In this document: piece by piece, positions 25,306-36,096 of the stretch
Position numbering within the stretch: the first letter of the stretch is position 1
Layout: each line of letters starts with the position of its first letter
From: Candidatus Anammoxibacter sp.
Lineage (GTDB): Bacteria > Planctomycetota > Brocadiia > Brocadiales > Anammoxibacteraceae
Length of the DNA: 64,000 bases
NCBI GenBank assembly: GCA_021777055.1
Contig: JAIQZO010000044.1
Location: forward strand, 140,749-204,748
Reading direction: 5' to 3'
The notes under the pieces: model-generated
What the model saw: the letters and a program-made list of their open reading frames with translations, nothing else
The model's database searches: none
Told to the model about the DNA's origin: nothing
Made by a program: the position numbers and the translations under genes

Positions 25306-27587
25306 ATGAGGAAATATAAAATTTTTCCATTTTTGTTTTAATTACATTTTCAACAATAATGGCTCAGGCGACTACTTATTATGTTGATAATGATACAATA
25401 GGATGTTCTGCGCCGGATACTAATTATGATCCTACAACAGAATTATGCGGCAGTGGTACGTTTACGGTATTTAAAACTCTACAAGGAGCGGCTAATGCTG
25501 TTGATGAAGGAGATACAGTAATTGTTAAGGACGGTTTATATAATGACATTGGGGATGATGAAGGGCCGGGCAACGAAAGAACATTAGACATAGCAAAGAG
25601 TGGAACGGCGACTGCTTGGATTACTTTTAAATCAGAAAATAAATGGGGGGCAATTCTTGATGGTAATAATGATGCAATTGAAAGAGGTATAAAAATTAAT
25701 TCTAATTCCCATTATATACGTATAGAAAATTTTGAAATACGTAATTATGGAGAAGATGGAATAGATACTGTTTCTGCAAACAATATATCCAATATTTACA
25801 TTTATGGCAACCATATTCATCACATAAGAAATAATAGTGGTGCTATGGATATAGGAAAATCTGGTATTGGTACAACACCAGGAACAAGTCAAAGTGATGC
25901 ACCTAAGTTTATTACTATAGACAGTAATATTATCCATGATATAGGTAAACGTGAATTTCCTGAGAACCCCGCTGCTAAATATCGCGTTGATCATGGACTG
26001 TATTTAAATGGCCGTAACCAAACTGTTATTAATAACATTTTGTTTAATAACAAAGCAGGATGGGACATACTAATAGGTAATAAGGGAGTATACTCCAGAC
26101 GATTTATATAATTATATTGCCAACAATACTATGTTTGCAGATAATTATGAATATAAAAATGAATAGACTGGAAGTATAATTATACGCGGTAGTCATTGCT
26201 GGATTGAAAACAATATAATTATTGTACCAACAGGTAAAGAATCAGAAGGTGCTGCGATTCGTGTCCTTAGTGCAGGGGCCTCAGAGCATAATTTGTGGTT
26301 TCGTAATAATTTAACCAATGCTCATGAAATATGGGCAGGACATACGGTAGCCAATACATGGCCAAGAGGAACAGAGACTAATTTTGTAAAACAAGATGAA
26401 TCGTCAATATTTGTCTGCGTTACTATGCCATCTACGGAAGATACAGATTATCAACTTCGAAGTGGAACTAGTACAATAAATGCAGGACTTATACCAACTG
26501 TTCCTAATTTGCCTAGTGGGTTAACATATGATTATCGTCATACACAAACACGCCCTATTAATGGTATATATGACATAGGTGCATATGAATACCAACAAAC
26601 ATCTAGCATACTCTTTTCAGACGATTTCAGCACTGATACAATTAGTGCACCCTCTGATTATACAGTAGAAGATAGATCCGTGTCTGGAGCAGGGCCTGGT
26701 TCATTTATATATGACTCTGTTGAAAAAAGAGGACAGATAGTTAGTGCGGATAATGTTGGAGTAAAATTTTCGCACGATCTACCATCTTGCGAGACAGGAA
26801 CGTTTAGTATAGATTTTCATCCAACCACAAACTATCCATTAGGAGGTTGGATTCAGATACGCCTTATTGAAGACTCAGGTAACTATTATGAACTAATAAA
26901 TTCTGATCATTATGATCTCAAGGCTCTTCACATAAGAAAGGTAGTAGATGGTGAAGAAGAAGAAGAAATAGATCCCAACACCATCGAAGGTCTAAATAAG
27001 TATACACAAAACAACAATTACAACATAAAAATCACCTTCTCTCCGAATCTGACAACCGTAAATGCTTTTGGAGAAATACTTACTTTAAACACCGATAGCA
27101 ATACTATTTTAGTTGACAGTTTTGAAGTTGAGACCTTTCAACAAGATGCCTATTATGATAATATTTTGTATACAGCTCCATGTGGATATGTTCAGAATCC
27201 TGGATTTGAAACTGGATCTCTCAGTCAGTGGAACAATTGGGGTGGACCGGTAACTGTGGTTAATACAGATTAACGAAGAGCGGGAACTACTGCGTAAAAG
27301 TTGATGGCTATGATGCAGCTAATCAAGTTGTCACAGACCTTACACCTAATACTACCTACACCTTGACAGGGTGGGCTAAGGTTTCTAGTGGTGGAGTAGT
27401 TAGGATTGGAGTAAAAGATTACGACGGTGGAGTTCAAACAAAGGCCCGTATTACCAGTACTAGTTATGAAAAGGGAGAAGTCTCGTTTACTACTGGAAGC
27501 AACAATACCACTGCCCAGATATTCTTCTTCCAACCTGGAGCAGGTACATCCTGGGGAGACGATTTCAATGTCGTGGAGGGTCCGTAA
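25306..27587 (+). pseudogene. Large secreted beta-helix protein, copy 2, several frameshifts
   Basis: An AAAGGAGG lies seven bases before the ATG. The signal peptide is broken by a frameshift in a T-rich tract (KYKIFPF..., then IFVLITFSTIMAQA in another frame). Next comes TTYYVDNDTIGCS and a beta-helix domain like copy 1. A one-base frameshift near 26092 and a TAG at 26164 interrupt it. A long open part (26293-27273) has the SDDFSTDT jelly-roll module once. Another frameshift near 27272 then leads into a C-terminal domain absent from copy 1 (NPGFETGSLSQWNNWGG ... GTSWGDDFNVVEGP), which resembles carbohydrate-binding modules of the CBM4/9 type. It was probably exported and glycan-binding when intact. 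Confidence 0.8.
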
Positions 27588-27634
27588 ACAAAGAAACATA
27601 TACTTGAGGATCTAGATGCAAATTATCGTTTTGA

Positions 27635-27667
27635 TTAAGTGGGTGTTAATTTGTTTAGCGCCCACTT
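27635..27667 (+). terminator. Terminator hairpin after beta-helix copy 2
   Basis: TTAAGTGGGTGTTAA, TTTG, TTTAGCGCCCACTTGA: homologue of the hairpin at 23084-23118 with paired changes in the lower stem. The compensatory changes argue that the stem was functional. Confidence 0.65.
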
Positions 27668-27848
27668 GATCTTCAGGGTTCTTTTCTCAATTAGTTTGCA
27701 GTATCTCGTTATATTCTACGGTAAGCAAAGTTCATGTAAACAACTTGTTCATTTATTTTTGTGTTATTGTTCTTCTATTTGGTTGAGTAAATTATATTCA
27801 ATAACAAGCACAACAGTATTTAAAATAAGTCCTTACGGCGGCATCGAT

Positions 27849-28115
27849 TATCTCAAAAATACAAAGGGCAGAACATCTTTAAACTTCTATCCAGATACTT
27901 GGTTCATTATAAGTCCATACCAAAGCACCAGAGTCCCTTTCCTTTGTCAACTGAATCAGCTCTTCTGGACTTAAATTCCACATCCCTTCGCCATTTTCGG
28001 TAGCCAGGTGGTGAGAGATATCCCAATTCTAGCAGTGTTTACACCGGATTTTGCATCCAAAGGTGCCCACAGACTAAAAACTATCTTATCCTGTGATCCC
28101 GTTTCATGTTTATAT
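27849..28115 (-). pseudogene. Radical SAM enzyme fragment (AmmeMemoRadiSam/PflA-like)
   Basis: The reverse strand reads DKIVFS, a frameshift, GTFGCKIRCKHC, TAG, NWDISHHLATENGEGMWNLS, PEELIQLTKE and SGALVWTYNEPSIWIE. The CxxxCxxC cluster-binding motif is complete and is followed by a stop where Q is expected (CQNW). YNEPSIW is a typical downstream strand. It resembles the N-terminal half of the intact enzyme at 40207-41376 but is clearly a different paralogue. Both ends are missing. Confidence 0.75.
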
Positions 28116-28522
28116 TTTAAGTATGCACGGCTATTTTACTTAAATATGGTACAATGTTAGTATGAATACGATTTGTTTATAAATTTATAAATATAGATAT
28201 ACACACTAAATCATATAATGGAAATACCTTACTTATAACATATATTAAGGATTTGGTAGCCGCACGAAAGTATAACTATATAAAAACATCTTCCCTTAAA
28301 AGATTTTGTAGTTTTTATAGGATATAGAAGTCTGTAGACCGAATTTAAAACAAGATAAAACAGGATGAAGGAAGCGCATTCTAAACTTACTATAAATAAC
28401 ATGGTAAAATAATTACAAATCTATACCTTATTCTGGATCCAGTCTCCAGCATTCAGTATCCTTAATTTTATTGCAGCTTCGTCGCATTATATAATTTAGC
28501 TCCTTTTCTCCTTTAAATACAT
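28116..28522. repeat. Intergenic DNA with a family B array and a terminal hairpin
   Basis: A family B array lies at 28429-28462 (TTATTCTGGATCCAGTCTCC AGCATTCAGTATCC). It is followed by the hairpin TTGCAGCTTCGTCGCATTAT typical of family C ends. The rest is AT-rich without an ORF; GGAAATACCTTAC near 28220 resembles a block of the beta-helix leader. Confidence 0.5.
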
Positions 28523-29661
28523 ATGGAAACAAAGAAAAAAGAAAATAATACTAAGATAACGGGCCACGCCACAAACAACGGCACACTTAATTTTGTCAAG
28601 AAAAACAGTAATGCGGCAAAACATCACTTTAAAGAATTTAATAATCTCTTTCTTTCATCCTTAGGTATGGGCACATATTTGGGAGATATGGATGACGCAA
28701 CTGACTTACACGTAAAAGAGGCAGTTAAGGGATCAATTCTTTCGGGGATAAATGTTATTGATACTGCAATTAATTATAGGGCGCAGAAGGCGGAACGGTC
28801 GGTGGGAATGGCAATTGCAGAACTCATAAATGAAGATAAAATAAAAAGAGATGAGCTTTTTATAAGTACCAAGAATGGATATATTACAAACGATGGTGAT
28901 ATAAAAATGGAATTTAATGAGTATGTAAAAACTGAACTTATAGAACCTGGCATTATCAAGCACAGCGACATTTCATCAGGTTGCCACTGTATGAAAGTAC
29001 CATACCTAGAGGACCAATTAAATAAAGCCTTAAGAACCTGGGAATAGAGTGTATAGACCTTCTCTACCTTCATAATGCAGTTGAAGGACAAATACGGGAT
29101 ATTTCACTACTTGAATTTTTGAAACAGCTAAAAGATGTTTTTTCCTTTTATGAGGAACAGAGACGAAGAGGCAGAATAACATATTATGGAATGGCCACAT
29201 GGGAGTGTTTTAGGGTTCCTCCGGATAATAAACAATATTTATCATTGAAAAGAGTTATTGATATTGCAAAAGAAGCTGGCGGCAACAACCACGGATTCAA
29301 ATTTATCCAGTTGCCTTATAATATGCATATGATACAAGCATTAACCTTAAAAAATAATAAAATACAAGAAAAACATATAACCATACTTGATGCAGCAAAA
29401 GAATTAGGAATTGGAGTCTTTACCAGCGTACCTTTAATGCAGGGCAAACTCCTTAGTTCAGATCTTGTTCCTGATTTTGGCGAGCTTACAAAATTATCCC
29501 ATAGTGTACTGCAGTTTGTACGATCAACGCCCGGAATAATTGCACCGCTTGTTGGCCATAAAACCAATGAACATGTAAATGAAAATCTAAAACTAATCGA
29601 ACTTCCTCCTTTAACGGACAAAGAGTTTGACAAAGTCGTTAATAGTTTAAAAAAATCATGA
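28523..29661 (+). pseudogene. Aldo/keto reductase, interrupted by one frameshift
   Basis: The first part (28523-29047) and second part (29119-29661) are two halves of one protein of about 380 residues. The junction at about 29034 reads ALRTWE and a stop; adding one base in AAGAACC gives RNLGIECIDLLYLHNAVEGQ. The catalytic tetrad is present across the two halves: D in NVIDTAINY, Y in the same motif, K in ISTKNGY, H in LYLHNA. NADPH-site residues lie near GIGVFTSVPLMQGKLL. So the fold is complete apart from one missing base in an A-containing run, which may be a recent mutation or a read error. Confidence 0.78.
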
Positions 29662-29810
29662 TGTTTATTTTGCTATACTCCAAGTAATCAGAAATTATAT
29701 TACTCAGGTAAAAAAAAGAGCATACAATAAAAGCACAATTTATAGTTTGCCTTTTTACCTTACGCATACTTTCAGTATATTGTGCAAAAGGTACGGTTCA
29801 TGATTTTAAT

Positions 29811-30100
29811 ATGTTTAAAGATAGCAAAGTATTTATAAATCCCAAATACGTCTTGTTATGCAAAGCAGGTTATCAAGGAATTACTAAAATCCCTCCAAAT
29901 AGTGAAACACAGATAAAGAAGAAAAAGAATAAAAGGCATATAATTAAAGAAATATCTAAAGATCGTATATATATAGCACATCATATAGAAGGTGTAAAAT
30001 CTTTCGGATTACGAAAGAAACATATTGAGGGAAGCACAAGAACTACTGTAAAACATGGAATCTTGTTGCTGCCCTTGTTAACTTAAGATATGCAGCTTAG
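29811..30100 (+). pseudogene. IS5-like transposase C-terminal fragment
   Basis: The frame gives LCKAGYQGITKIPPNSETQI, KKKKNKRHIIKEISKDRIYI and HHIEGVKSFGLRKKH. One frame over, it ends HKNYCKTWNLVAALVNLRYAA and a stop at 30100. GYQG..K..., a basic KKK segment, and the final TWNLVAALVNLR are characteristic of the DDE_Tnp_4/IS5 group. The N-terminal two thirds are absent. Confidence 0.6.
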
Positions 30101-30369
30101 CATAAATAAACAGGAAAGATGTCTATTATTAAGCTAATTCATTTGAGGGCTGGAATGATATTATATTTAATTCGTTTCTTGGAATCAAATTTACTACTTA
30201 CTTTCATATGCATATTTATTGAAATATACATATTCGCAATCAATCATCATAGTATACTTAGAGAGAAATTTTGTGGCAGACTTTAACAAAACCCCTGCAT
30301 TCAAAGGAATAGAAGGTTTTTTTTTATGCCAAATTCCTGTAAGACAGTAATTTTTAAAAGGATCTGCAG
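30101..30369. other. Upstream region of the chemotaxis-type gene
   Basis: AT-rich non-coding DNA. AAAAGGATCTGCAG directly before the ATG at 30370 provides an AGGA at suitable spacing. Nothing else could be supported. Confidence 0.35.
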
Positions 30370-33300
30370 ATGGCAAAAACTAAAAAAAGTAATATTCCGG
30401 TAGATAAGAAGAAGAAAAAGAAGGGTAAAGATGAAGCGCCTAAGTCATCAAATAAAGTTCGTATCATTAAAAAAGACAAAGATACTTTTCCTATCGTTGG
30501 TATAGGGGCGTCCGCGGGTGGACTTGAAGCCCTTGAAGGTTTCATCCGCAATATACCGGATGAAACGAATATTGCTTTTGTGGTTGTTCAGCATCTTGCC
30601 CCCAGGTACAAAAGTATTATGCCGGAACTCCTTAAGAAATATACAAAGATGGAGATCCATGTAGTAAAAGACGGAATGAAAATTGAACCAAACTGTGTAT
30701 TTCTTAATCCGCCCGATAAAGAGGTTGCAATTATAAAAAAAGCTGTCCAGTTAATAGAGCCTTTAGAGTCTCATGGGGCCAGACTGCCTATTGATTTTTT
30801 TTCCGATCCCTCTCTGAAGATATTGGCGAAATGGCGATATGCATTATTCTTTCCGGTACCGGCACTGATGGCACCTTGGGTTTGAAGGCAATTAAAGGTG
30901 AAGGCGGGATTACGATGGTACAGGAAGAGAAGCAGGCCAAGTACGATGGAATGCCAAGAAGTGCTATAGATACCGGGCTTGTTGATTATATACTGCCTGT
31001 GGAAAGTATGGCTAATGAGCTCATAAAATATACAAAGCACCCCTATATTGACGGTCCAAAGAAAATTCAAAACGCGGAAGAGAAGTTCAAAGACAACCTT
31101 CAGAAGATATTTATTCTAATACGCGCAAGCACGGGTCATGATTTTTCTGATTACAAGCAAAACACCATTAGGCGCAGGATTGAAAGGCGTTTGGCAGTTC
31201 ATCAGATTAACAAACTGACAGATTACGTCCGTTTTCTAAGGCAAACCCCTGCTGAAGTGGAGACCCTATACAAAGACCTGCTCATAGGGGTTACCAATTT
31301 CTTTAGAGATAAAGATGCCTTTGCGGCCCTTAACAAAAAAGTGATAAAGGATATTTTAAATGGCAAGAAGCAGTACTCTCCTATACGGATATGGGTACCG
31401 GGTTGTGCCACTGGCGAAGAGGCATATTCTATTGCCATGCTATTTATAGAAGTAACGGAAAAGATAAAAAAGCATTTTAACATACAGATATTTGCCACAG
31501 ATATAGATGCCGATGCCATCGAATTTGCCCGAGGCACTATATATCCAGACAGTATTGCCGCAGATGTGTCTGTTGAACGGTTAAAGCATTTCTTTATAAA
31601 AGAAGACAATGCTTTTAAGATAAAAAAACAGATCCGGGAGATGGTAATATTTGCCACTCAAAATCTCATAAAGGACCCTGCATTTTCCAAATTAGACCTG
31701 GTGAGTTGTAGAAATGTATTGATTTATATGGACACAACACTTCAGAAAAGGATACTCCCACTTTTCCATTATACACTTAACCAAAATGGATACCTCTATC
31801 TGGGTACTTCAGAATCTATAGGTGGATTTTTTGACTATTTTTCGCCCGTTGATGTGAAATGGAAGATATTCAAACGTAAAGGAATTAGTATAGATAGGCA
31901 TAATGATTTTCATAGAATGCCTTTTCTTCGCACGAATGCAGACTTCCAGAAGGCAGATAAAAGAATCCTAACTGCGTCAAATATACGTGAACTTGCCGAA
32001 AAGGTAATCCTTGAGGACTATGCCCCCCCTTCCGTTTTGATAAATGACAAATATGACATCCTCTACTTTTATGGAAAAACAGAGAAGTTTCTAACACCAC
32101 CTACAGGCGAAGCCAGTTTTAATATTACAAAGATGGTCCGTAGTGATTTGAAGTATAAATTGACTAATGCTCTTCATAAAGCTGGTAAACAGAAGAAAGA
32201 AGTGATGATTGACGGACTAAAGGTGAAACATAACGGCTCACTTATAAGCTTTAACTTGGTAATCAGGCCTATAACGGAAACTCAATTTGCACAAGGCCTG
32301 ATGATGGTAATATTTGAGGACAAAACCGAGCATGTTACGGTTACAAAGAGGTTGGCGGTGGCATCTACGCCTGACAATACAGACGCGCAAATGGTGGTTC
32401 TGGAGCAGGAACTGCAGTCAACTAAGGAATATTTGCAGAGCACAACAGAAGAGCTGGAAACATCCAATGAGGAATTAAAGTCTACAAATGAAGAGATGCA
32501 ATCCACAAACGAGGAGTTGCAGAGCACAAATGAGGAACTGGAGACATCTAAAGAGGAGCTACAATCAACAAATGAGGAACTGGAGACCGTAAACTCCGAA
32601 CTCCAGGATAAAGTGGAGGAATTATCACGATCCAATGATGACCTGAATAATCTGCTTGCAAGCACTGAGATAGGCACCATATTTTTGGATACCAAGTTGT
32701 GCGTTAAGCGTTTTACTCCTACTATTGCTAATATTTTTAATTTGATACAAGTAGATATCGGTCGCCCTATTGGTGACATTAACGCAAATATTATTTATCA
32801 AGACCTGTATAAGGACGCAGAGGATGTGCTTGCGACGTTAAAACAAAAAGAGATAGAAATACAAAGTAAAGACAACAAGTGGTATTCCATGCGTATCCTG
32901 CCGTATCGCACTGTAGAAAACATGATAGATGGTGTAGTAATTGCATTTGTAGATATAACTACTTTCAAATATATAGATTTCGAGTTCCGTAAGAGCTAGG
33001 AACTACTCAGTGCCGTTTTTGAGCAAGCAACAGACGCCATTGTATTACTAGATGCTATTACCGGACAAATAGTGGACTTTAACGAGAACGCCTACAAAAA
33101 TCTTGATTACACTAAAGAGGAATTCCGCAAACTGACAATAGCTGATTTTTATGTTACAAGAGCAAAGTATAATATTAAGAGACACATCAATAAATTGTTA
33201 AAAGAAGGAAACGAAAGATTTGAATCAAAGTATAAAACAAAGAATGGCGATATAAGGGATGTTATAGTGACGACCAGAGTGCTTTCCCTTGAAAGGCGAA

Positions 33301-33416
33301 ACATTATTTCCACCACCTGGCATGATGTCACCGAGTTAAATCGTTCAAAAAAAGAGGCAGAAAACTCGACCAGAGATTTAGAGAGAACATTTAACTCTAT
33401 TAGCAGATCATTTTAA
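30370..33416 (+). pseudogene. CheB-CheR-PAS chemotaxis-type fusion with a frameshift and a stop
   Basis: Domains in order: a lysine-rich N-terminus; CheB methylesterase (catalytic S in GIGASAGGLEAL, H in VVQHLAPRYKS, D in ILSGTGTDGTLG); CheR methyltransferase (GCATGEEAYSIAML and VSCRNVLIYMD); a coiled coil of repeated STNEEL heptads; and PAS domains. The frame breaks in a T8 run at 30795-30802; one more T (or two fewer) restores IDFFRSLSEDIGEMAI. A TAG at 32997-32999 replaces a glutamate (FRKS, stop, ELLSAVFEQATDAIVLL), and the following PAS domain is in the same frame to 33416. Signalling by methyl transfer/removal plus PAS sensing is the family role. With both lesions it is probably inactive. 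Confidence 0.85.
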
Positions 33417-33476
33417 ATTTTAACAATCCAATAAATTTAATTTACCTACTCAAAACCATAAAGAGGTAAAAGTAAA

Positions 33477-35189
33477 ATGAAAAATGAAAACTCTAAGCAG
33501 AAAAAGGCTACGTACTTGCGCAAAAGAGCTTCGGAGAAGCTTAAACCCCATGTTTTAATCGATAACCTGTCAGATGCGGATGTACGCAAACTCGCATATG
33601 AACTACAGGTGCATCAGATAGAACTTGAGATGCAGAATGAAGAAATCCTCAAGGCACAGATATTGCTAGAGGAATCAAACCTTGAATATACAGACCTTTA
33701 CGATTTTGCTCCTGTGGGGTATATTACATTTGATAATGATAGGCAAATTGTGAAAGCAAACCTTACTATTGCCAGAATGTTAGGAGAAGAGAGAAGCCTT
33801 TTAAATAATAAGACATTTTACCGGCATATTGTAAAGGAAGATAGCGATATATTTTATTTGCACCATAAAAATGTTCTTCAAAACAAGGAAGAAGAGAGAT
33901 GTGAACTGAGATTTAGAAGAAGGGACGGTGTTTTATTATACGCACAATTGAACAGCATATATGTAAAGGATTCAGAAGGTATCGAATTTTGCAGAACATC
34001 GATACTCGATATCACCAAACGTAAAACAATGGAGGACGAACTTCTCAAGACGCAAAAGCTTGAATCAATTGGCGTGCTTGCAGGAGGTATTGCGCATGAT
34101 TTCAATAATATTTTGACTGCCATTCTTGGCAATGCTAATATGGCAGATATCTTTATAAACGCCGGAAAAACAGATAGAACTCTTGAGGCCATATCTAATA
34201 TAGTGAAGGCAACAATAAGGGCAAAAGATTTAACACAAAAGCTACTAACATTTGCCAAAGGCGGTGCACCTGTAACGAAAACAGTTGTCATATCAGAATT
34301 GATAAGGGAATCAACAAACTTTAGCCTGGGAGGAACTAATGTTAAACCTAAGTTTTCTATTCCTGATACGCTTTGGGCTGTTGATGTGGATGAAGCACAG
34401 GTTAACCGTGTAATAAACAATCTAGTAATGAATGCCGCGCAGGCAATGCCAAAAGGTGGAATAGTCAATATAAGCGCTGAAAACATTACTGAAGAACACT
34501 CAAAAAAGATCCCCGTGTTAAAGCATGGCAAATATATAATGATTTCTGTCAAAGACCATGGAATTGGTATATCAAGGGACCATATTGAAGATATATTCGA
34601 CCCATATTTTACGACAAAACAGACAGGTAGCGGTTTGGGTCTTACCGCGTCATATCACATAATCACGAACCATGGAGGATTAGTTACCGTTGAATCGGAA
34701 CTGAGTGTGGGCACAACGTTTTACATATATCTACTGGCTTCTTCAAATACGATTGCGAAAAAAAATGATGAAGTGGAATACAAACTAGTAGATGACAAAC
34801 CAGTTACTGGCAGCGGCAAGATATTAATAATGGATGATGATCTCGAGATAAGGGACATTGGAAGCCAAATGTTGAACTATATTGGCTATGAGGTTAAATG
34901 CGCGGTAGACGGAGCAGAGACGATCGAAATGTACAAAGAGGCGCGGGAATCTGGCAAGCCATTTGACGTGGTCGTAATGGATCTGACCATACCGGGCGGA
35001 ATGGGAGGAGAGACGACGATTAGGAAACTACATGAAATTGACCCTAAAGCAAAGGCCATAGTATACAGTGGTTATTCTAACAATCCTATAATGGCAGAGT
35101 TTGAGAAATACGGTTTTAAAGGCGTGGTATCTAAGCCATTTGTGCTGAAGGAAATGAATGATGTTTTGCAGATGGTGATTAAAGGGTAA
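33477..35189 (+). CDS. PAS-histidine kinase-receiver hybrid sensor
   Basis: The 570-residue cytoplasmic protein has a PAS domain (residues about 70-185, YTDLYDFAPVGYITFDNDRQ), an HisKA domain with the phospho-accepting H in GGIAHDFNNILTAILGNA, an HATPase with N box NNLVMNAAQAMPKGG and G boxes DHGIGIS and GSGLGL, and a C-terminal receiver (acidic pocket MDDD, phospho-acceptor D in VVMDLTIPGGMGG, lysine in VSKPF). All key residues are present. It lies 60 bases after the broken CheB-CheR-PAS gene, an arrangement in which the two often form one sensing pathway. No membrane span is present. The stimulus is unknown. Confidence 0.9.
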   Translation: MKNENSKQKKATYLRKRASEKLKPHVLIDNLSDADVRKLAYELQVHQIELEMQNEEILKAQILLEESNLEYTDLYDFAPVGYITFDNDRQIVKANLTIARMLGEERSLLNNKTFYRHIVKEDSDIFYLHHKNVLQNKEEERCELRFRRRDGVLLYAQLNSIYVKDSEGIEFCRTSILDITKRKTMEDELLKTQKLESIGVLAGGIAHDFNNILTAILGNANMADIFINAGKTDRTLEAISNIVKATIRAKDLTQKLLTFAKGGAPVTKTVVISELIRESTNFSLGGTNVKPKFSIPDTLWAVDVDEAQVNRVINNLVMNAAQAMPKGGIVNISAENITEEHSKKIPVLKHGKYIMISVKDHGIGISRDHIEDIFDPYFTTKQTGSGLGLTASYHIITNHGGLVTVESELSVGTTFYIYLLASSNTIAKKNDEVEYKLVDDKPVTGSGKILIMDDDLEIRDIGSQMLNYIGYEVKCAVDGAETIEMYKEARESGKPFDVVVMDLTIPGGMGGETTIRKLHEIDPKAKAIVYSGYSNNPIMAEFEKYGFKGVVSKPFVLKEMNDVLQMVIKG

Positions 35190-35601
35190 ACGTTGAAAAA
35201 CTATCAGTATACAGTAGTCAGTAGTCAGAATCAATAATAAAGATGCCGCCAAACTTAATGAAAAAAGCATACGGAGGCTATCCATTCTGCGGCCTTTCAG
35301 ATCAATCCCGCAAAACCTCCACCATCATGTCGGTTGCCATAACAGAAAACTACACTATGATCAATATATTCGCCTTATATTACTGTATTTCTTTAACCCA
35401 GCAACTTCCAATGCGTAAACCTGACATTTCACAGTAAAAATCTCTTTCTAAAAAGAAGTTTTTACTGTGTAATATTATATAGAGGTATATTCAGTGTTGT
35501 CCGGTTAGTTATTTGCAGCACATATGTATACTAACATCGAGTGCCTAAAATGCGCTAAAATGCCTAAATTTATTGAATAGGTTGTTCATTTTAACTAGGT
35601 G
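35190..35601. repeat. Cluster of family B, C and I repeat fragments
   Basis: A family B array at 35203-35233 (CAGTATACAGTAGTCAGTAG TCAGAAT). A family C end at 35423-35473 (CACAGTAAAAATCTCTTTCT ... GTTTTTACTGTG). A family I arm at 35490-35590 (TTGTCCGGTTAGTTATTTGC followed by GTGCCTAAAATGCGCTAAAA TGCCTAAA). No gene. Confidence 0.6.
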
Positions 35602-35883
35602 ACTAGTACAACGTCTATGTTGTATTGGCGATAGTCATTTGATCTGCACTCTTTTTGTTGACCGGTAGTAATTACACAGGTGGATAGGCTGAAGGCTGAA
35701 GGCTAAAGGTAAAGCTTAAAGGTAAAAAGGCTGTAGCTTTTGCTTTTTGCCATTAGGCAGTTCCTTTAAAAGGCTTTATGCTTTTACCGTCAGCCTTCAG
35801 CCTTCAGTCTATTCACAGGAGTAGCTACAGCGGATAAAACTTGAGAAATTGCACCCGTCATTAGAACGATGACAGAGTACTAG
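35602..35883. repeat. Complete family A MITE-like element, 282 bp, CTAGTAC ends
   Basis: The outer ends are ACTAGTAC (35602-35609) and GTACTAG (35877-35883), perfect inverted repeats of 7 bp. Inside are a conserved left flank (ACGTCTATGTTGTATTGGCG), inverted heptad arms (AGGCTGAAGGCTGAAGGCTA and CAGCCTTCAGCCTTCAGTCT), nested inverted segments, and a conserved right flank (CGTCATTAGAACGATGACAG). The copies at 54748-55022 and 63277-63506 share the right flank and end; the copy at 15755 shares the left. Confidence 0.85.
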
Positions 35884-36096
35884 GCTGAAGGCTAACAGGG
35901 AGAAATAATGCGTGATCATACAATACGTAATCAACTAAGTTTTGCGAATAGGCTTGGGTTCTTGGATAATCAGGATTTATCTCTGATTGGGGAAAAGATC
36001 ATCTAATCGGAAAACGCCTTAAATGCTTGATTAGAATGCGGCAAAATCGTTGCATTTCTTCCGCCTTCAGCCTATTCACCTAAACAGTTGCAATTT
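35884..36096. repeat. Family A element with an internal gene remnant, abutting the previous copy
   Basis: The left arm GCTGAAGGCT directly follows GTACTAG of the previous element. The right arm is CCGCCTTCAGCCTATTCACC TAAACAGTTGCA (36061-36092). The interior holds the four-helix-bundle-like remnant at 35908-36060. It is a relative of 14642-14878. Confidence 0.7.
35908..36060 (+). pseudogene. C-terminal remnant resembling a four-helix-bundle protein, second copy
   Basis: Translation gives MRDHTIRNQLSFANRLGFLD, NQDLSLIGEKII, a stop, SENALNA, a stop. It is clearly homologous at DNA level to 14686-14837 over 150 bp, and the remaining codons correct each other: the consensus would read FANRLGFLDNQDLSLIGEKI then IETAKVLNALIRALQNR. 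That consensus matches the last two helices of TIGR02436-like proteins. Confidence 0.5.

Noticed and set aside
27639..27974. Forward reading frame of 111 codons after the beta-helix terminator
   Set aside because: It starts in the terminator hairpin and lies antisense to a clear radical SAM fragment.
30795..30802. Programmed ribosomal frameshift in the CheB domain
   Set aside because: A T8 run could slip, but there is no downstream structure or stimulatory site visible, and a second in-frame stop lies further on, so decay or read error is simpler.
32282..32779. Reverse-strand reading frame of 165 codons rich in serine
   Set aside because: It is the shadow of the STNEEL coiled-coil repeats of the CheB-CheR-PAS gene.
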